Assembly (NCBI GenBank): GCA_036489025.1
Contig: DASXGN010000051.1
Coordinates: 1 to 64,000, forward strand
DNA length: 64,000 bases
Origin: Dryocola sp036489025
GTDB taxonomy: Bacteria > Pseudomonadota > Gammaproteobacteria > Enterobacterales > Enterobacteriaceae
Reading direction: 5' to 3'
The position numbers and the translations under genes were made by a program. The notes beneath the pieces were generated by a model. That model had not been told where the DNA came from. It searched no databases and was given only the letters and a program-made list of their open reading frames with translations. Positions 9,167-18,123 of this stretch are shown here, piece after piece (position 1 is the stretch's first letter; the number at the start of each line of letters is the position of its first letter).

Positions 9167-9859
9167 ATGAAGACCTTCGATCTACAGCGTATGGCGTTTG
9201 ATAAAATGCCGCCGGACTTCCTGCTGGAAGTGGCCGCCCGCAGCCTTTACACCTTTATCCTGGTGTTTTTATTTTTGAAGATTACCGGACGACGCGGCGT
9301 GCGCCAGATGTCGCTGTTTGAAGTGCTGATCATTCTGACTTTGGGTTCAGCCGCCGGGGACGTGGCGTTTTACCACGACGTGCCGATGCTGCCGGTGTTC
9401 GTGGTGTTTATTACCCTGGCCTGTTTGTATCGCCTGGTGATGTGGCTGATGAGCCACAGCGAAAAGCTGGAGAACCTGCTCGAAGGTAAACCGGCGGTAA
9501 TAATAGAAGAAGGGGAATTTGCCTGGGAGAAAATGCAAAGCCAGAACATGACGGAGTTTGAGTTCTTTATGGAACTGCGGCTGCACGGCGTGGAGCATTT
9601 GGGCCAGGTTCGCCTGGCAATTCTGGAAACTAACGGGCAAATCAGCGTTTACTTTTTCCCTGATAAGATGGTGCGTCCCGGCCTGTCTATTTTGCCAGAA
9701 CCCTGCAATGAGCGTTTCGAAACGATGCCTGAAGACGGCGATTATGCCTGTATCCGCTGTAGTGAAGTTATCACTTTCAACGCCGGTGAAAAGTCATCCT
9801 GCCCGCGCTGCAAACATCATTTATGGGTAAAGGCCTGTACCGCCACCCGGGTAACGTAA
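9167..9859 (+). CDS. ycaP: YcaP, DUF421 inner-membrane protein with zinc-ribbon tail
   Basis: A 230-residue protein of the DUF421/YetF group; the function is unknown. Residues 20-95 give about three membrane segments, followed by a soluble domain with the family motif FFMELRLHGVEHLGQVRLAILETNG. The C-terminus has two CxxC pairs (CIRC and CPRC, near residues 193 and 214) that look like a rubredoxin-type zinc ribbon. An in-frame ATG at 9155 would add four residues; I prefer 9167 because it matches E. coli YcaP (MKxFDLxRMAFDK) and is the one with a purine-rich stretch upstream. It is transcribed divergently from ycaO. Confidence 0.85.
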   Translation: MKTFDLQRMAFDKMPPDFLLEVAARSLYTFILVFLFLKITGRRGVRQMSLFEVLIILTLGSAAGDVAFYHDVPMLPVFVVFITLACLYRLVMWLMSHSEKLENLLEGKPAVIIEEGEFAWEKMQSQNMTEFEFFMELRLHGVEHLGQVRLAILETNGQISVYFFPDKMVRPGLSILPEPCNERFETMPEDGDYACIRCSEVITFNAGEKSSCPRCKHHLWVKACTATRVT

Positions 9860-9905
9860 CGGGAAGAAATAGGGCTTTTTGTCTGAGGGCTGGTGAATTG
9901 TTTTG

Positions 9906-9921
9906 TGTGATTTTGCGCACA
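9906..9921 (+). promoter_or_regulatory. CRP-type site upstream of serC
   Basis: TGTGATTTTGCGCACA matches the CRP consensus TGTGA-N6-TCACA at nine of ten conserved positions. A plausible promoter follows (TTGCAG at 9947-9952, 17 bases, TAAAAC at 9970-9975), giving a start near 9981 and placing this site around -68. CRP and Lrp are known regulators of serC-aroA in E. coli. Confidence 0.6.
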
Positions 9922-10019
9922 TTACCGTCCCACGCCGGATTAACCGTTGCAGGCTCTGCGGCTGAGTGATAAAACCGATGGCGTGTTAAAACTTATTGCT
10001 CTAAGCGTGGTGAGGGGAA

Positions 10020-11105
10020 ATGACTCAGGTATACAATTTTAGTTCCGGCCCGGCAATGCTACCGGCTGAAGTGCTTCGTATAGCGCAGCGCGATCTTTGC
10101 GACTGGAATGGCTTAGGCACCTCCGTGATGGAGATCAGCCACCGCAGTAAAGAGTTTATTCAGGTGGCCGAAGAGGCCGAACAAGATTTTCGCGATCTTC
10201 TGCAAATCCCCTCCAACTATAAAGTTTTATTCTGCCACGGCGGCGGGCGCGGTCAGTTTGCTGGCATTCCGTTAAACCTGCTTGGTGATAAAAAAACGGC
10301 GGATTACGTTGACGGCGGCTACTGGGCGTACAGCGCGGTAAAAGAAGCCAATAAATACTGCACCCCAAACGTGTTTGACGCCAAAGTGACCGTCGACGGC
10401 CTGCGCGCGATCAAGCCGATGAGTGAGTGGCAGGTTTCTGACAACAGCGCCTACCTGCACTACTGCCCGAATGAGACTATCGACGGCATCGCTATTCACG
10501 AAACGCCTGATTTCGGCGATACCGTGGTGGCAGCTGATTTCTCTTCAACCATTCTCTCGCAGCCGCTGGACATTAGCCGTTTCGGGCTGATTTATGCTGG
10601 CGCGCAGAAGAACATCGGCCCGGCCGGTCTGACGCTGGTTATCGTGCGTGAAGATTTGCTCGGCAAAGCGCACAAAGATTGCCCTTCTATTATTGATTAC
10701 ACCGTTCTCAACGAGAATGATTCCATGTTCAACACGCCGCCAACCTTTGCCTGGTACCTTTCCGGGCTGGTGTTCAAGTGGCTGAAAGAGCAGGGCGGCG
10801 TTACGGCGATGGATAAAATAAACCAGGCCAAAGCCGATCTTCTGTACGGCGTGATTGATAGCAGCGATTTCTACCGCAACGAGGTGGCCCCGGCTAACCG
10901 TTCCCGCATGAACGTGCCTTTCCAGCTGGCTGATAGCGGCCTGGACAAACTCTTCCTCGAAGAGTCCTTCGCCGCCGGTTTACACGCTCTGAAAGGCCAT
11001 CGCGTGGTCGGTGGAATGCGTGCTTCTATATATAATGCGATGCCGTTTGAGGGCGTTAAGGCGCTCACCGACTTTATGGTGAGCTTCGAACGCCGCCACG
11101 GTTAA
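10020..11105 (+). CDS. serC: Phosphoserine aminotransferase
   Basis: SerC (361 aa; E. coli 362) is a class V PLP aminotransferase that makes 3-phosphoserine for serine synthesis and also acts in pyridoxal phosphate synthesis. The start MTQVYNFSSGPAMLP is the family signature, and the PLP lysine is in YAGAQKNIGPAG (about residue 197). A GAGGGG ribosome site precedes the ATG. serC and aroA are adjacent on the same strand, as in the mixed-function serC-aroA operon of enterics, with a terminator-like hairpin between them that could reduce aroA expression. Confidence 0.97.
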   Translation: MTQVYNFSSGPAMLPAEVLRIAQRDLCDWNGLGTSVMEISHRSKEFIQVAEEAEQDFRDLLQIPSNYKVLFCHGGGRGQFAGIPLNLLGDKKTADYVDGGYWAYSAVKEANKYCTPNVFDAKVTVDGLRAIKPMSEWQVSDNSAYLHYCPNETIDGIAIHETPDFGDTVVAADFSSTILSQPLDISRFGLIYAGAQKNIGPAGLTLVIVREDLLGKAHKDCPSIIDYTVLNENDSMFNTPPTFAWYLSGLVFKWLKEQGGVTAMDKINQAKADLLYGVIDSSDFYRNEVAPANRSRMNVPFQLADSGLDKLFLEESFAAGLHALKGHRVVGGMRASIYNAMPFEGVKALTDFMVSFERRHG

Positions 11106-11126
11106 TCCGGCGCGCGTTGTTATTCT

Positions 11127-11154
11127 CCCCGCGGGAAAGCCCGTGGGGTTTTTA
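11127..11154 (+). terminator. Hairpin between serC and aroA
   Basis: A 9-bp stem CCCCGCGGG/CCCGTGGGG (one G.T pair, AAAG loop) followed by TTTTTATT lies in the 76-base serC-aroA gap. It has the form of a strong intrinsic terminator; in E. coli a similar element attenuates read-through into aroA. Confidence 0.85.
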
Positions 11155-11181
11155 TTCTGTTGATTTTGAGAGTCCTTTCCC

Positions 11182-12468
11182 ATGCTGGAATCCCTGACGT
11201 TACAACCCATCGCGCTCGTTGACGGCACCATTAATCTTCCCGGTTCAAAAAGCGTCTCCAACCGTGCTTTGCTGCTGGCCGCGCTGGCAAATGGCACCAC
11301 TGAGCTGACTAACCTGCTCGACAGCGATGATGTTCGTCATATGCTCAACGCGCTTAAAGCGCTGGGCGTCAGCTTCACGCTTTCGGCGGATCGTACTCGT
11401 TGTGAAGTCGTGGGCGCAGGCGGCGAGCTGAAAGCGGCGGGTGAGCTGGAGCTTTTCCTCGGGAATGCTGGCACGGCGATGCGTCCTTTGGCGGCGGCTT
11501 TATGTCTCGGCGATAACAATATCGTCCTGACCGGCGAGCCGCGTATGAAGGAGCGCCCAATCGGCCACCTGGTGGATGCGTTACGCCAGGGCGGTGCGAA
11601 AATCGATTATCTGGAGCAGGAAAACTATCCTCCGCTGCGTTTGCGCGGTGGTTTTAGCGGCGGGCAGGTTGCCGTGGACGGCAGCGTGTCAAGCCAGTTC
11701 CTCACCGCGCTGCTGATGGCCGCTCCGCTGGCGGAGAACGACACGGAAATCACCATCAAAGGCGAACTGGTGTCAAAACCTTACATCGACATCACCCTGC
11801 ATCTGATGAAAACCTTCGGTGTTGAAGTTGAAAACCGCGACTATCGCAGCTTCGTCATTCGCGGCGGGCAGCAGTATCAGTCGCCGGGTGCGTATTTAGT
11901 GGAAGGCGACGCTTCTTCGGCATCCTACTTCCTGGCCGCCGGGGCAATAAAAGGTGGCACGGTAAAAGTTACCGGCATCGGGCGCAACAGCGTGCAGGGC
12001 GATATTCGCTTCGCTGACGTGCTGGAAAAAATGGGGGCGAAAGTCACCTGGGGCGACGACTTCATTTCCTGCGAGCGCGGCGAGCTTAACGCCATCGATA
12101 TGGATATGAACCATATTCCCGATGCGGCCATGACTATCGCTACCGCGGCGCTGTTCGCCAAAGGCACCACCACGCTGCGCAACATTTACAACTGGCGCGT
12201 AAAAGAAACGGACCGCCTGTCGGCAATGGCGACCGAGCTGCGGAAAGTGGGTGCAGAAGTGGAAGAGGGGGAGGATTACATTACCGTCACTCCGCCTGCG
12301 AAACTCCAGTTTGCGGAAATCGGGACTTATAACGACCACCGTATGGCTATGTGCTTCTCGCTGGTGGCGTTATCGGATACGCCGGTGACCATTCTTGACC
12401 CTAAATGTACGGCAAAAACCTTCCCGGATTATTTCGAGCAGTTAGCCCGTATCAGCACGCTGGCCTAA
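11182..12468 (+). CDS. aroA: 3-phosphoshikimate 1-carboxyvinyltransferase (EPSP synthase)
   Basis: AroA (428 aa; E. coli 427) joins PEP and shikimate-3-phosphate in the shikimate pathway. The shikimate-phosphate lysine motif LPGSKSVSNR is at residues 19-28, and the PEP loop LGNAGTAMRPL keeps the normal glycine and proline, so it is a typical class I enzyme. The catalytic region near the C-terminus reads YNDHRMAMCFSL. It is the second gene of serC-aroA and is followed by a hairpin. Confidence 0.98.
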   Translation: MLESLTLQPIALVDGTINLPGSKSVSNRALLLAALANGTTELTNLLDSDDVRHMLNALKALGVSFTLSADRTRCEVVGAGGELKAAGELELFLGNAGTAMRPLAAALCLGDNNIVLTGEPRMKERPIGHLVDALRQGGAKIDYLEQENYPPLRLRGGFSGGQVAVDGSVSSQFLTALLMAAPLAENDTEITIKGELVSKPYIDITLHLMKTFGVEVENRDYRSFVIRGGQQYQSPGAYLVEGDASSASYFLAAGAIKGGTVKVTGIGRNSVQGDIRFADVLEKMGAKVTWGDDFISCERGELNAIDMDMNHIPDAAMTIATAALFAKGTTTLRNIYNWRVKETDRLSAMATELRKVGAEVEEGEDYITVTPPAKLQFAEIGTYNDHRMAMCFSLVALSDTPVTILDPKCTAKTFPDYFEQLARISTLA

Positions 12469-12483
12469 GTCTTTATTCCTCTA

Positions 12484-12503
12484 ACCGCATCATTTGATGC
12501 GGT
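12484..12503 (+). terminator. Terminator after aroA
   Basis: An 8-bp stem, ACCGCATC/GATGCGGT, with an ATTT loop lies 15 bases after the aroA stop; the tail ATTCTCTT is moderately T-rich. Confidence 0.7.
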
Positions 12504-12614
12504 ATTCTCTTGTCCGTACGTTTCCTTACAACGCAAGTTGCGCAATTCTTCTACACTCAGCCTCATTCGTAACGATATTTACCTGGAAAGATAACGGTCT
12601 GGCGGGTTGCGGCG

Positions 12615-12620
12615 TATAAT
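12615..12620 (+). promoter_or_regulatory. Candidate -10 element for cmk-rpsA
   Basis: A perfect TATAAT lies 55 bases upstream of the cmk ATG. The -35 region at the right distance (TAACGG, 12592-12597) is poor, so the promoter call is tentative. Confidence 0.45.
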
Positions 12621-12674
12621 GCGCGGCGTTCACGTTTTAGGCCCGCATTCCTGCGAGAAGGAAAGGAGAAGAAG

Positions 12675-13355
12675 ATGACGGCACCCGCCCCGGTAATAAC
12701 AATTGATGGCCCAAGCGGTGCAGGTAAAGGCACGCTTTGTAAGGCTATGGCGGAAGCGTTGCAGTGGCATCTGCTGGACTCCGGCGCAATCTACCGCGTG
12801 CTTGCTTTGGCCGCCTTACATCATCAGGTTGATGTGGCTTCTGAAGAGGCGCTCGTTCCTTTAGCCGCCCATCTGGATGTGCGTTTTGTGTCAACCAACG
12901 GCAATCTGGAAGTGATTCTGGAAGGCGAAGATGTGAGCGGAGAAATCCGCACTCAGGAAGTGGCGAATGCCGCATCGCAAGTGGCTGCTTTCCCTCGCGT
13001 GCGTGAAGCGTTGCTGCGCCGCCAGCGAGCATTCCGCGAAGCCCCTGGGCTTATTGCTGACGGCCGCGATATGGGCACCGTTGTTTTCCCTGATGCACCG
13101 GTAAAAATATTCCTCGACGCCTCCTCTGAGGAGCGCGCCCACAGGCGCATGCTACAGTTGCAGGAAAAAGGCTTTAGTGTTAACTTTGAACGTCTTTTGG
13201 CCGAAATAAAAGAACGCGACGATCGCGATCGTAATCGGTCAGTTGCGCCGTTAGTCCCTGCGGCGGATGCTTTAGTGCTGGATTCAACCAGTATGTCGAT
13301 CGACGAAGTCATCGAAAAAGCATTGGCTTATGCTCGTGAAGTCCTCGCGCAGTAA
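12675..13355 (+). CDS. cmk: Cytidylate kinase
   Basis: Cmk (226 aa; E. coli 227) phosphorylates CMP and dCMP with ATP. The P-loop GPSGAGKGT is at residues 12-20, and the arginine-rich LID/CMP site (RDDRDRNRSVAPL) is near residue 180. The ribosome site GAAAGGAGAAG is strong. The gene precedes rpsA, an arrangement conserved in many bacteria, and some rpsA transcripts in E. coli start in or before cmk. Confidence 0.97.
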   Translation: MTAPAPVITIDGPSGAGKGTLCKAMAEALQWHLLDSGAIYRVLALAALHHQVDVASEEALVPLAAHLDVRFVSTNGNLEVILEGEDVSGEIRTQEVANAASQVAAFPRVREALLRRQRAFREAPGLIADGRDMGTVVFPDAPVKIFLDASSEERAHRRMLQLQEKGFSVNFERLLAEIKERDDRDRNRSVAPLVPAADALVLDSTSMSIDEVIEKALAYAREVLAQ

Positions 13356-13555
13356 CCGCACCTCTCCAGGTGCCGCTGCGCTTTTGTCAATATTCTCATG
13401 ATATTGCCATGGCGATATCACTACAGATCGGGTAAAATTTACCCCCTGTAACCTAAACCCTGTCGGCATGGAGCCAATGGCGGGGTATGTGAAACAACCC
13501 CATTCGGCGGGATGCTAAATGGACGTTAAACTAAAGAACCTTGAAGATTAACAAC
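13356..13555 (+). promoter_or_regulatory. rpsA promoter and leader region
   Basis: This 200-base gap has no gene. It has two dyads: GATATTGCCATGGCGATATC (13400-13419, one mismatched pair) and GGGTAAAATTTACCC (13430-13444, perfect about one central base); the latter includes a TAAAAT hexamer at 13433-13438 that could be a -10. The last bases before the rpsA ATG have no strong Shine-Dalgarno, only GAAG (13543-13546). In E. coli the rpsA leader also lacks a canonical site, folds into hairpins and is the target of S1 autorepression; similar control is inferred here. Confidence 0.55.
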
Positions 13556-15229
13556 ATGACTGAATCTTTCGCTCAACTTTTTGAAGAATCCCTGTTAACA
13601 ATCGAAACCCGTCCGGGTTCCATCGTTCGTGGCGTTGTCGTTGCTATCGACAAAGACGTAGTACTGGTTGACGCCGGTCTGAAATCTGAGTCTGCAATCC
13701 CTGCTGAGCAATTCAAAAACGCTGCTGGCGAGCTGGAAATCCAGGTTGGCGACGAAGTTGATGTTGCTCTGGACGCAGTTGAAGATGGCTTCGGCGAAAC
13801 TCTGCTGTCCCGTGAGAAAGCTAAGCGTCACGAAGCTTGGATCACGCTGGAAAAAGCTTACGAAGAAGCTGAGACTGTGGTCGGCGTTATCAACGGTAAA
13901 GTTAAAGGTGGCTTCACTGTTGAGCTGAACGGTATTCGCGCGTTCCTGCCAGGTTCCCTGGTTGACGTTCGTCCGGTTCGCGACACTCTGCACCTCGAAG
14001 GCAAAGAGCTTGAGTTCAAAGTTATCAAGCTTGACCAGAAACGTAACAACGTTGTTGTTTCTCGCCGTGCTGTTATCGAGTCTGAAAACAGCGCAGAACG
14101 CGATCAGCTGCTGGAAAACCTGCAGGAAGGCATGGAAGTTAAAGGTATCGTTAAGAACCTTACTGACTACGGTGCATTCGTTGATCTGGGCGGCGTTGAT
14201 GGCCTGCTGCACATCACTGACATGGCATGGAAACGCGTTAAGCATCCAAGCGAAATCGTGAACGTTGGCGACGAAATCACTGTTAAAGTGCTGAAATTCG
14301 ACCGCGAACGTACTCGTGTTTCCCTGGGCCTGAAACAGCTGGGCGAAGATCCATGGGTCGCTATCGCTAAGCGTTACCCGGAAGGTACTCGTCTGACTGG
14401 CCGCGTGACCAACCTGACCGATTACGGCTGCTTCGTTGAAATCGAAGAAGGCGTTGAAGGCCTGGTGCACGTTTCCGAAATGGACTGGACCAACAAAAAC
14501 ATCCACCCATCCAAAGTTGTTAACGTTGGTGACGTAGTGGAAGTTATGGTTCTGGATATCGACGAAGAACGTCGTCGTATCTCCCTGGGCCTGAAACAGT
14601 GCAAAAACAACCCATGGCAGCAGTTCGCTGAGACCCACAACAAAGGCGATCGCGTTGAAGGTAAAATCAAGTCTATCACTGACTTCGGTATCTTCATCGG
14701 CCTGGACGGCGGCATCGACGGCCTGGTTCACCTGTCTGACATCTCCTGGAACGTTGCAGGCGAAGAAGCCGTTCGTGAATACAAAAAAGGCGACGAAATC
14801 GCAGCTGTGGTTCTGCAGGTTGACGCAGAGCGCGAGCGTATCTCCTTGGGTGTTAAACAACTCGCAGAAGATCCGTTCAACAACTACGTTGCACTGAACA
14901 AGAAAGGTACTATCGTTACTGGTAAAGTAACGGCAGTTGACGCGAAAGGTGCTACAGTTGAATTAGCAGACGGCGTAGAAGGCTACCTGCGTGCTTCTGA
15001 AGCTTCCCGTGACCGCGTTGAAGATGCAACTCTGGTTCTGAACGTAGGCGACGACGTTGAAGCTAAATTCACCGGCGTTGATCGTAAAAACCGTGTTGTA
15101 AGCCTGTCTGTTCGTGCGAAAGACGAAGCTGACGAGAAAGATGCAATTGCGACTGTTAACAACAAACAGGAAGAAGGCAACTTCTCTAACGCAATGGCTG
15201 AAGCATTCAAAGCAGCTAAAGGCGAGTAA
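13556..15229 (+). CDS. rpsA: 30S ribosomal protein S1
   Basis: S1 (557 aa, the E. coli length) binds mRNA on the 30S subunit and is needed to start translation on most messages. Six S1 (OB-fold) repeats are visible; repeats 3-6 show the clear G-x-V-x-x-(L/I)-x-(D/A)-x-G pattern, for example KGIVKNLTDYGAFVDLGG, TGRVTNLTDYGCFVEIEEG and EGKIKSITDFGIFIGLDGG. The frame opens at a TTG at 13541, but ATG 13556 gives the conserved MTESFAQLFEESL start. Codon bias is extreme, which also produces a 421-codon shadow frame on the other strand. ihfB follows after a terminator. Confidence 0.98.
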   Translation: MTESFAQLFEESLLTIETRPGSIVRGVVVAIDKDVVLVDAGLKSESAIPAEQFKNAAGELEIQVGDEVDVALDAVEDGFGETLLSREKAKRHEAWITLEKAYEEAETVVGVINGKVKGGFTVELNGIRAFLPGSLVDVRPVRDTLHLEGKELEFKVIKLDQKRNNVVVSRRAVIESENSAERDQLLENLQEGMEVKGIVKNLTDYGAFVDLGGVDGLLHITDMAWKRVKHPSEIVNVGDEITVKVLKFDRERTRVSLGLKQLGEDPWVAIAKRYPEGTRLTGRVTNLTDYGCFVEIEEGVEGLVHVSEMDWTNKNIHPSKVVNVGDVVEVMVLDIDEERRRISLGLKQCKNNPWQQFAETHNKGDRVEGKIKSITDFGIFIGLDGGIDGLVHLSDISWNVAGEEAVREYKKGDEIAAVVLQVDAERERISLGVKQLAEDPFNNYVALNKKGTIVTGKVTAVDAKGATVELADGVEGYLRASEASRDRVEDATLVLNVGDDVEAKFTGVDRKNRVVSLSVRAKDEADEKDAIATVNNKQEEGNFSNAMAEAFKAAKGE

Positions 15230-15247
15230 TCGTCCGAGCGCTAAATC

Positions 15248-15267
15248 AGGGCGGCCTCGGCCGCCCT
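15248..15267 (+). terminator. Terminator after rpsA
   Basis: An 8-bp GC stem, AGGGCGGC/GCCGCCCT with a CTCG loop, lies 19 bases after the rpsA stop; the tail is TGTTCGATT, so release may be partial and some read-through into ihfB is possible. Confidence 0.75.
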
Positions 15268-15319
15268 TGTTCGATTGATAGCTGTAAGCTAATTTTCCTG
15301 AAAGGAAACCGGAGGAATC

Positions 15320-15607
15320 ATGACCAAGTCAGAGTTGATTGAAAGACTTGCAACCCAGCAATCTCACATTCCCGCTAAAGCCGTGGAAGATGCAGTGAAA
15401 GAGATGTTGGAACATATGGCCTCTACTCTTGCCCTGGGCGAGCGTATTGAAATCCGGGGTTTCGGCAGTTTCTCCTTACACTATCGCGCTCCACGCACCG
15501 GGCGTAACCCTAAAACTGGCGACAAAGTGGATCTGGAAGGTAAATACGTTCCGCACTTCAAACCGGGCAAAGAGCTACGCGACCGCGCCAATATTTACGG
15601 CAATTGA
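15320..15607 (+). CDS. ihfB: Integration host factor beta subunit
   Basis: IhfB (95 aa; E. coli 94) pairs with IhfA to bend DNA sharply at specific sites in replication, recombination and transcription. The DNA-wrapping arm segment APRTGRNPKTGDKV, with the minor-groove proline, is at about residues 61-74, and the family signature GFGSF precedes it. It has one extra residue (Asn) after the usual ANIYG end. A GGAGG site stands six bases before the ATG. Confidence 0.97.
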   Translation: MTKSELIERLATQQSHIPAKAVEDAVKEMLEHMASTLALGERIEIRGFGSFSLHYRAPRTGRNPKTGDKVDLEGKYVPHFKPGKELRDRANIYGN

Positions 15608-15628
15608 GTCTACGGATTTAACTGTTAA

Positions 15629-15657
15629 AAACGGTACCTCAGGGTGCCGTTTTTTTA
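15629..15657 (+). terminator. Terminator after ihfB
   Basis: A 10-bp stem, AAACGGTACC/GGTGCCGTTT (one T.G pair, TCAG loop), followed by an unbroken T-run lies 21 bases after the ihfB stop. Confidence 0.9.
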
Positions 15658-15810
15658 TGCCTGAAACTCGTGTTCTGACACTCCTCGAATATTGCTGTGC
15701 AAATTTGTCATCCCACGGAATAACCCTGGAAACAAGCCCCTAAACCGAAGCTTCATTGGCTGACGTTCCTACCCGAAACTATCACACTGCCTCATAACAA
15801 GGAGGTTACT

Positions 15811-18087
15811 GTGATTTCGTTACCCGGTTTCTGCCTGAGCGCCATTGCAGGGATTTTGCCTTTGCTATGGTTATCAAACCTGCCTGATGTTGCCACGATC
15901 GTGCTGTTGTTGGGCGCCGGGCTGAGTTTTGCGGTTTTTCGAGCCTCCGTTTGGCGCTACCTTGCCATTGCGATGCTGTGCTGCTGCTGGGGATTGCTTA
16001 CGGCAAAAGAAAGTCTGCTGCCGTTTGAGCGCTGGATACAAAAGCCGTTGACGGTGGAAGTGGCGATCGCCCGAACGGATGGGGTGGAAAACCATGAGCT
16101 GGAAATTATAAAGAGCGGCAATAAATATCTCTTCCCGCCGATCGGCGTGGCCATACGTGGAGCAAGGCTAGCCGGGTTTGTTTGCCCCGGACAAAAATGG
16201 CAGATGACCCTGCGCTTGCAGCCGGTTCACGGCTCGTTAAATGAGGGGGGTTTTGACAGCCAGCGTTACGCCCTGGCCCAGCACCTTATCCTTCGTGGCC
16301 GGGTCGTTAAAGCCGTTCGTCTGAACGAGCGCTGTTCTTTGCGAGGCCAGTGGCTTAGTGCGGTTAATGCCTCAACTCAGGTTTTGCCCTGGCAGGGGAT
16401 TATTCTGGCCCTGGGTTTTGGTGAGCGTGCAGTCATGACCGCCGAAGCTAAAGATATTCTGCGGCAGACAGGTACGGCGCATCTGATGGCGATATCCGGA
16501 CTGCATATTTCTCTGGCCGCAGGCGTTGGCTGGATATTTGCGAGACTGATACAGCTATTTCTGCCGGCGCATCGTATAGGCTATCGGCTGCCGTTGCTTG
16601 CCGGCGTGTTTACCGCAGGTATTTGTACCTGGCTTGCGGGAGTAAACCCTCCAGCGGAAAGAACATTTTTGGGCCTGATAATTTGGATGTCGCTGCGCCT
16701 GAGCGGGCGACAATGGACAAGCTGGGAAGTGTGGATTGCCTGTATGGCAGGCATTTTGCTCTACGACCCGCTGACTGTCCTTTCAGACAGTTTCTGGCTT
16801 TCGGTGCTTGCGGTGGCGGCCCTGATTTTCTGGTATCAATGGATGCCCCTGCCGCCCGGCGTCGGCCGCTGGCGGGCGAGCTATCGACATCTTCTGAGCC
16901 TTATATATTTGCAGACGGGTATAACATTACTGCTGGTGCCGCTACAGGTATTTATTTTTCATGGACTTAGCCTGAATGCGCTATTGGCTAACCTTTTCGC
17001 CGTACCGTACGTCTCTTTTATTGTTACGCCGTTACTTTTTGCCGGTCTGATGCTGACCGCCGTTCCATGGCTTGGGGAAAATATTTGGCGGTGGATCGAT
17101 TGGCTGCTGGAGCAGCTGTTTGCCTTTCTTAAGTATTTGCCCGGTGGCTGGCTGGAACTGGATGAGCGTTTTCTGACATTAAGTTTTGCCGGGTGGGGGC
17201 TTATCGTCATATATCGCCTGTCGCTGTGGCGAATGTCTGCGATTTCAATCAGCGTGCTGATCGTTGCCGCGATTGTTTACAGCGCACGGGTGTTTGAGAG
17301 AAAAGATGACAGCCTGTGGGAAATAACGATGCTTGACATAGGGCACGGGCTTGCCGTCGCGCTTGTGCGGAATGGCAAAGTGCTGCTTTACGATACCGGT
17401 AACGCATGGCCGGGTGGAGATGCTGCGCAGAAGGTCATCATCCCCTGGCTACGCTGGAAGCACCTAAAGCCTGAAGCCATCATCATTAGCCATGAACATC
17501 TCGATCATCGTGGTGGGCTTAGTAGCCTGCTAAAAGCCTGGCCAGAAGTGACCGTGCGAAGCCCGCTGGGCTGGGTCAACCATCAACCCTGCTTTAAAGG
17601 CGAAAAGTGGCACTGGCAGGGGCTACATTTCACGGCATATTGGCCGCCCGCAGATAATCGGGTTCAGGGCAATAATGGTTCATGTGTGGTGCTGATCACC
17701 GATGGCCGCTTTCGGCTGTTGCTCACAGGTGATGTCGAGTCCCCGGCAGAATTGTCTATGCTCAGAAAGCAATGGGACCATTTGCAGGCCGATATTATCC
17801 AGGTTCCGCATCATGGCAGCCGTACTTCGTCGGGTGCACCTTTGCTTAGATCCGTTGCGGGCCGAGCCGCACTGGCCTCTGTTTCCCGCTATAACGCCTG
17901 GCGATTGCCCTCAGCCAAAGTCGTTGAACGCTACCGTAAACAAGGCTACACCTGGTACGACACGTCACATTCCGGCCAGATCACTATTCGAATAAACAGT
18001 GATAAATGGCAAATCAATGGCTTTAGAGAGCAATTATTACCCCGTTGGTACCATCAGTGGTTTGGCGTAGACAAGGATAATGGGTAG
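15811..18087 (+). CDS. ycaI: ComEC/Rec2-family DNA uptake channel homologue (YcaI)
   Basis: A 758-residue polytopic membrane protein (E. coli YcaI 754 aa). The family moves single-stranded DNA across the inner membrane in competent bacteria. Order of parts: N-terminal membrane segments, a soluble OB-like region (about residues 75-180), the competence domain with several membrane helices (about 195-490, starting GTAHLMAISGLHISL), then a C-terminal metallo-beta-lactamase-like domain with SHEHLDH (near residue 561), LLTGDVE and VPHHGSRTS. All metal-binding motif positions appear intact. The start is GTG, backed by AAGGAGG seven bases upstream. Whether this host is naturally competent cannot be judged from the window. 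Confidence 0.93.
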   Translation: MISLPGFCLSAIAGILPLLWLSNLPDVATIVLLLGAGLSFAVFRASVWRYLAIAMLCCCWGLLTAKESLLPFERWIQKPLTVEVAIARTDGVENHELEIIKSGNKYLFPPIGVAIRGARLAGFVCPGQKWQMTLRLQPVHGSLNEGGFDSQRYALAQHLILRGRVVKAVRLNERCSLRGQWLSAVNASTQVLPWQGIILALGFGERAVMTAEAKDILRQTGTAHLMAISGLHISLAAGVGWIFARLIQLFLPAHRIGYRLPLLAGVFTAGICTWLAGVNPPAERTFLGLIIWMSLRLSGRQWTSWEVWIACMAGILLYDPLTVLSDSFWLSVLAVAALIFWYQWMPLPPGVGRWRASYRHLLSLIYLQTGITLLLVPLQVFIFHGLSLNALLANLFAVPYVSFIVTPLLFAGLMLTAVPWLGENIWRWIDWLLEQLFAFLKYLPGGWLELDERFLTLSFAGWGLIVIYRLSLWRMSAISISVLIVAAIVYSARVFERKDDSLWEITMLDIGHGLAVALVRNGKVLLYDTGNAWPGGDAAQKVIIPWLRWKHLKPEAIIISHEHLDHRGGLSSLLKAWPEVTVRSPLGWVNHQPCFKGEKWHWQGLHFTAYWPPADNRVQGNNGSCVVLITDGRFRLLLTGDVESPAELSMLRKQWDHLQADIIQVPHHGSRTSSGAPLLRSVAGRAALASVSRYNAWRLPSAKVVERYRKQGYTWYDTSHSGQITIRINSDKWQINGFREQLLPRWYHQWFGVDKDNG

Positions 18088-18123
18088 AATATGCGGCTAT
18101 TTCATCACATGCTGGTTTATTGA

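Noticed and set aside
13595..14860. A 421-codon open frame opposite rpsA
   Set aside because: Same cause as at pflB: extreme codon bias in rpsA. The S1 reading frame has all expected repeats.
15811..18087. ComEC as a sign of a competence locus
   Set aside because: It stands alone between ihfB and msbA, as in non-competent E. coli; no pilus or other uptake gene is in the window.
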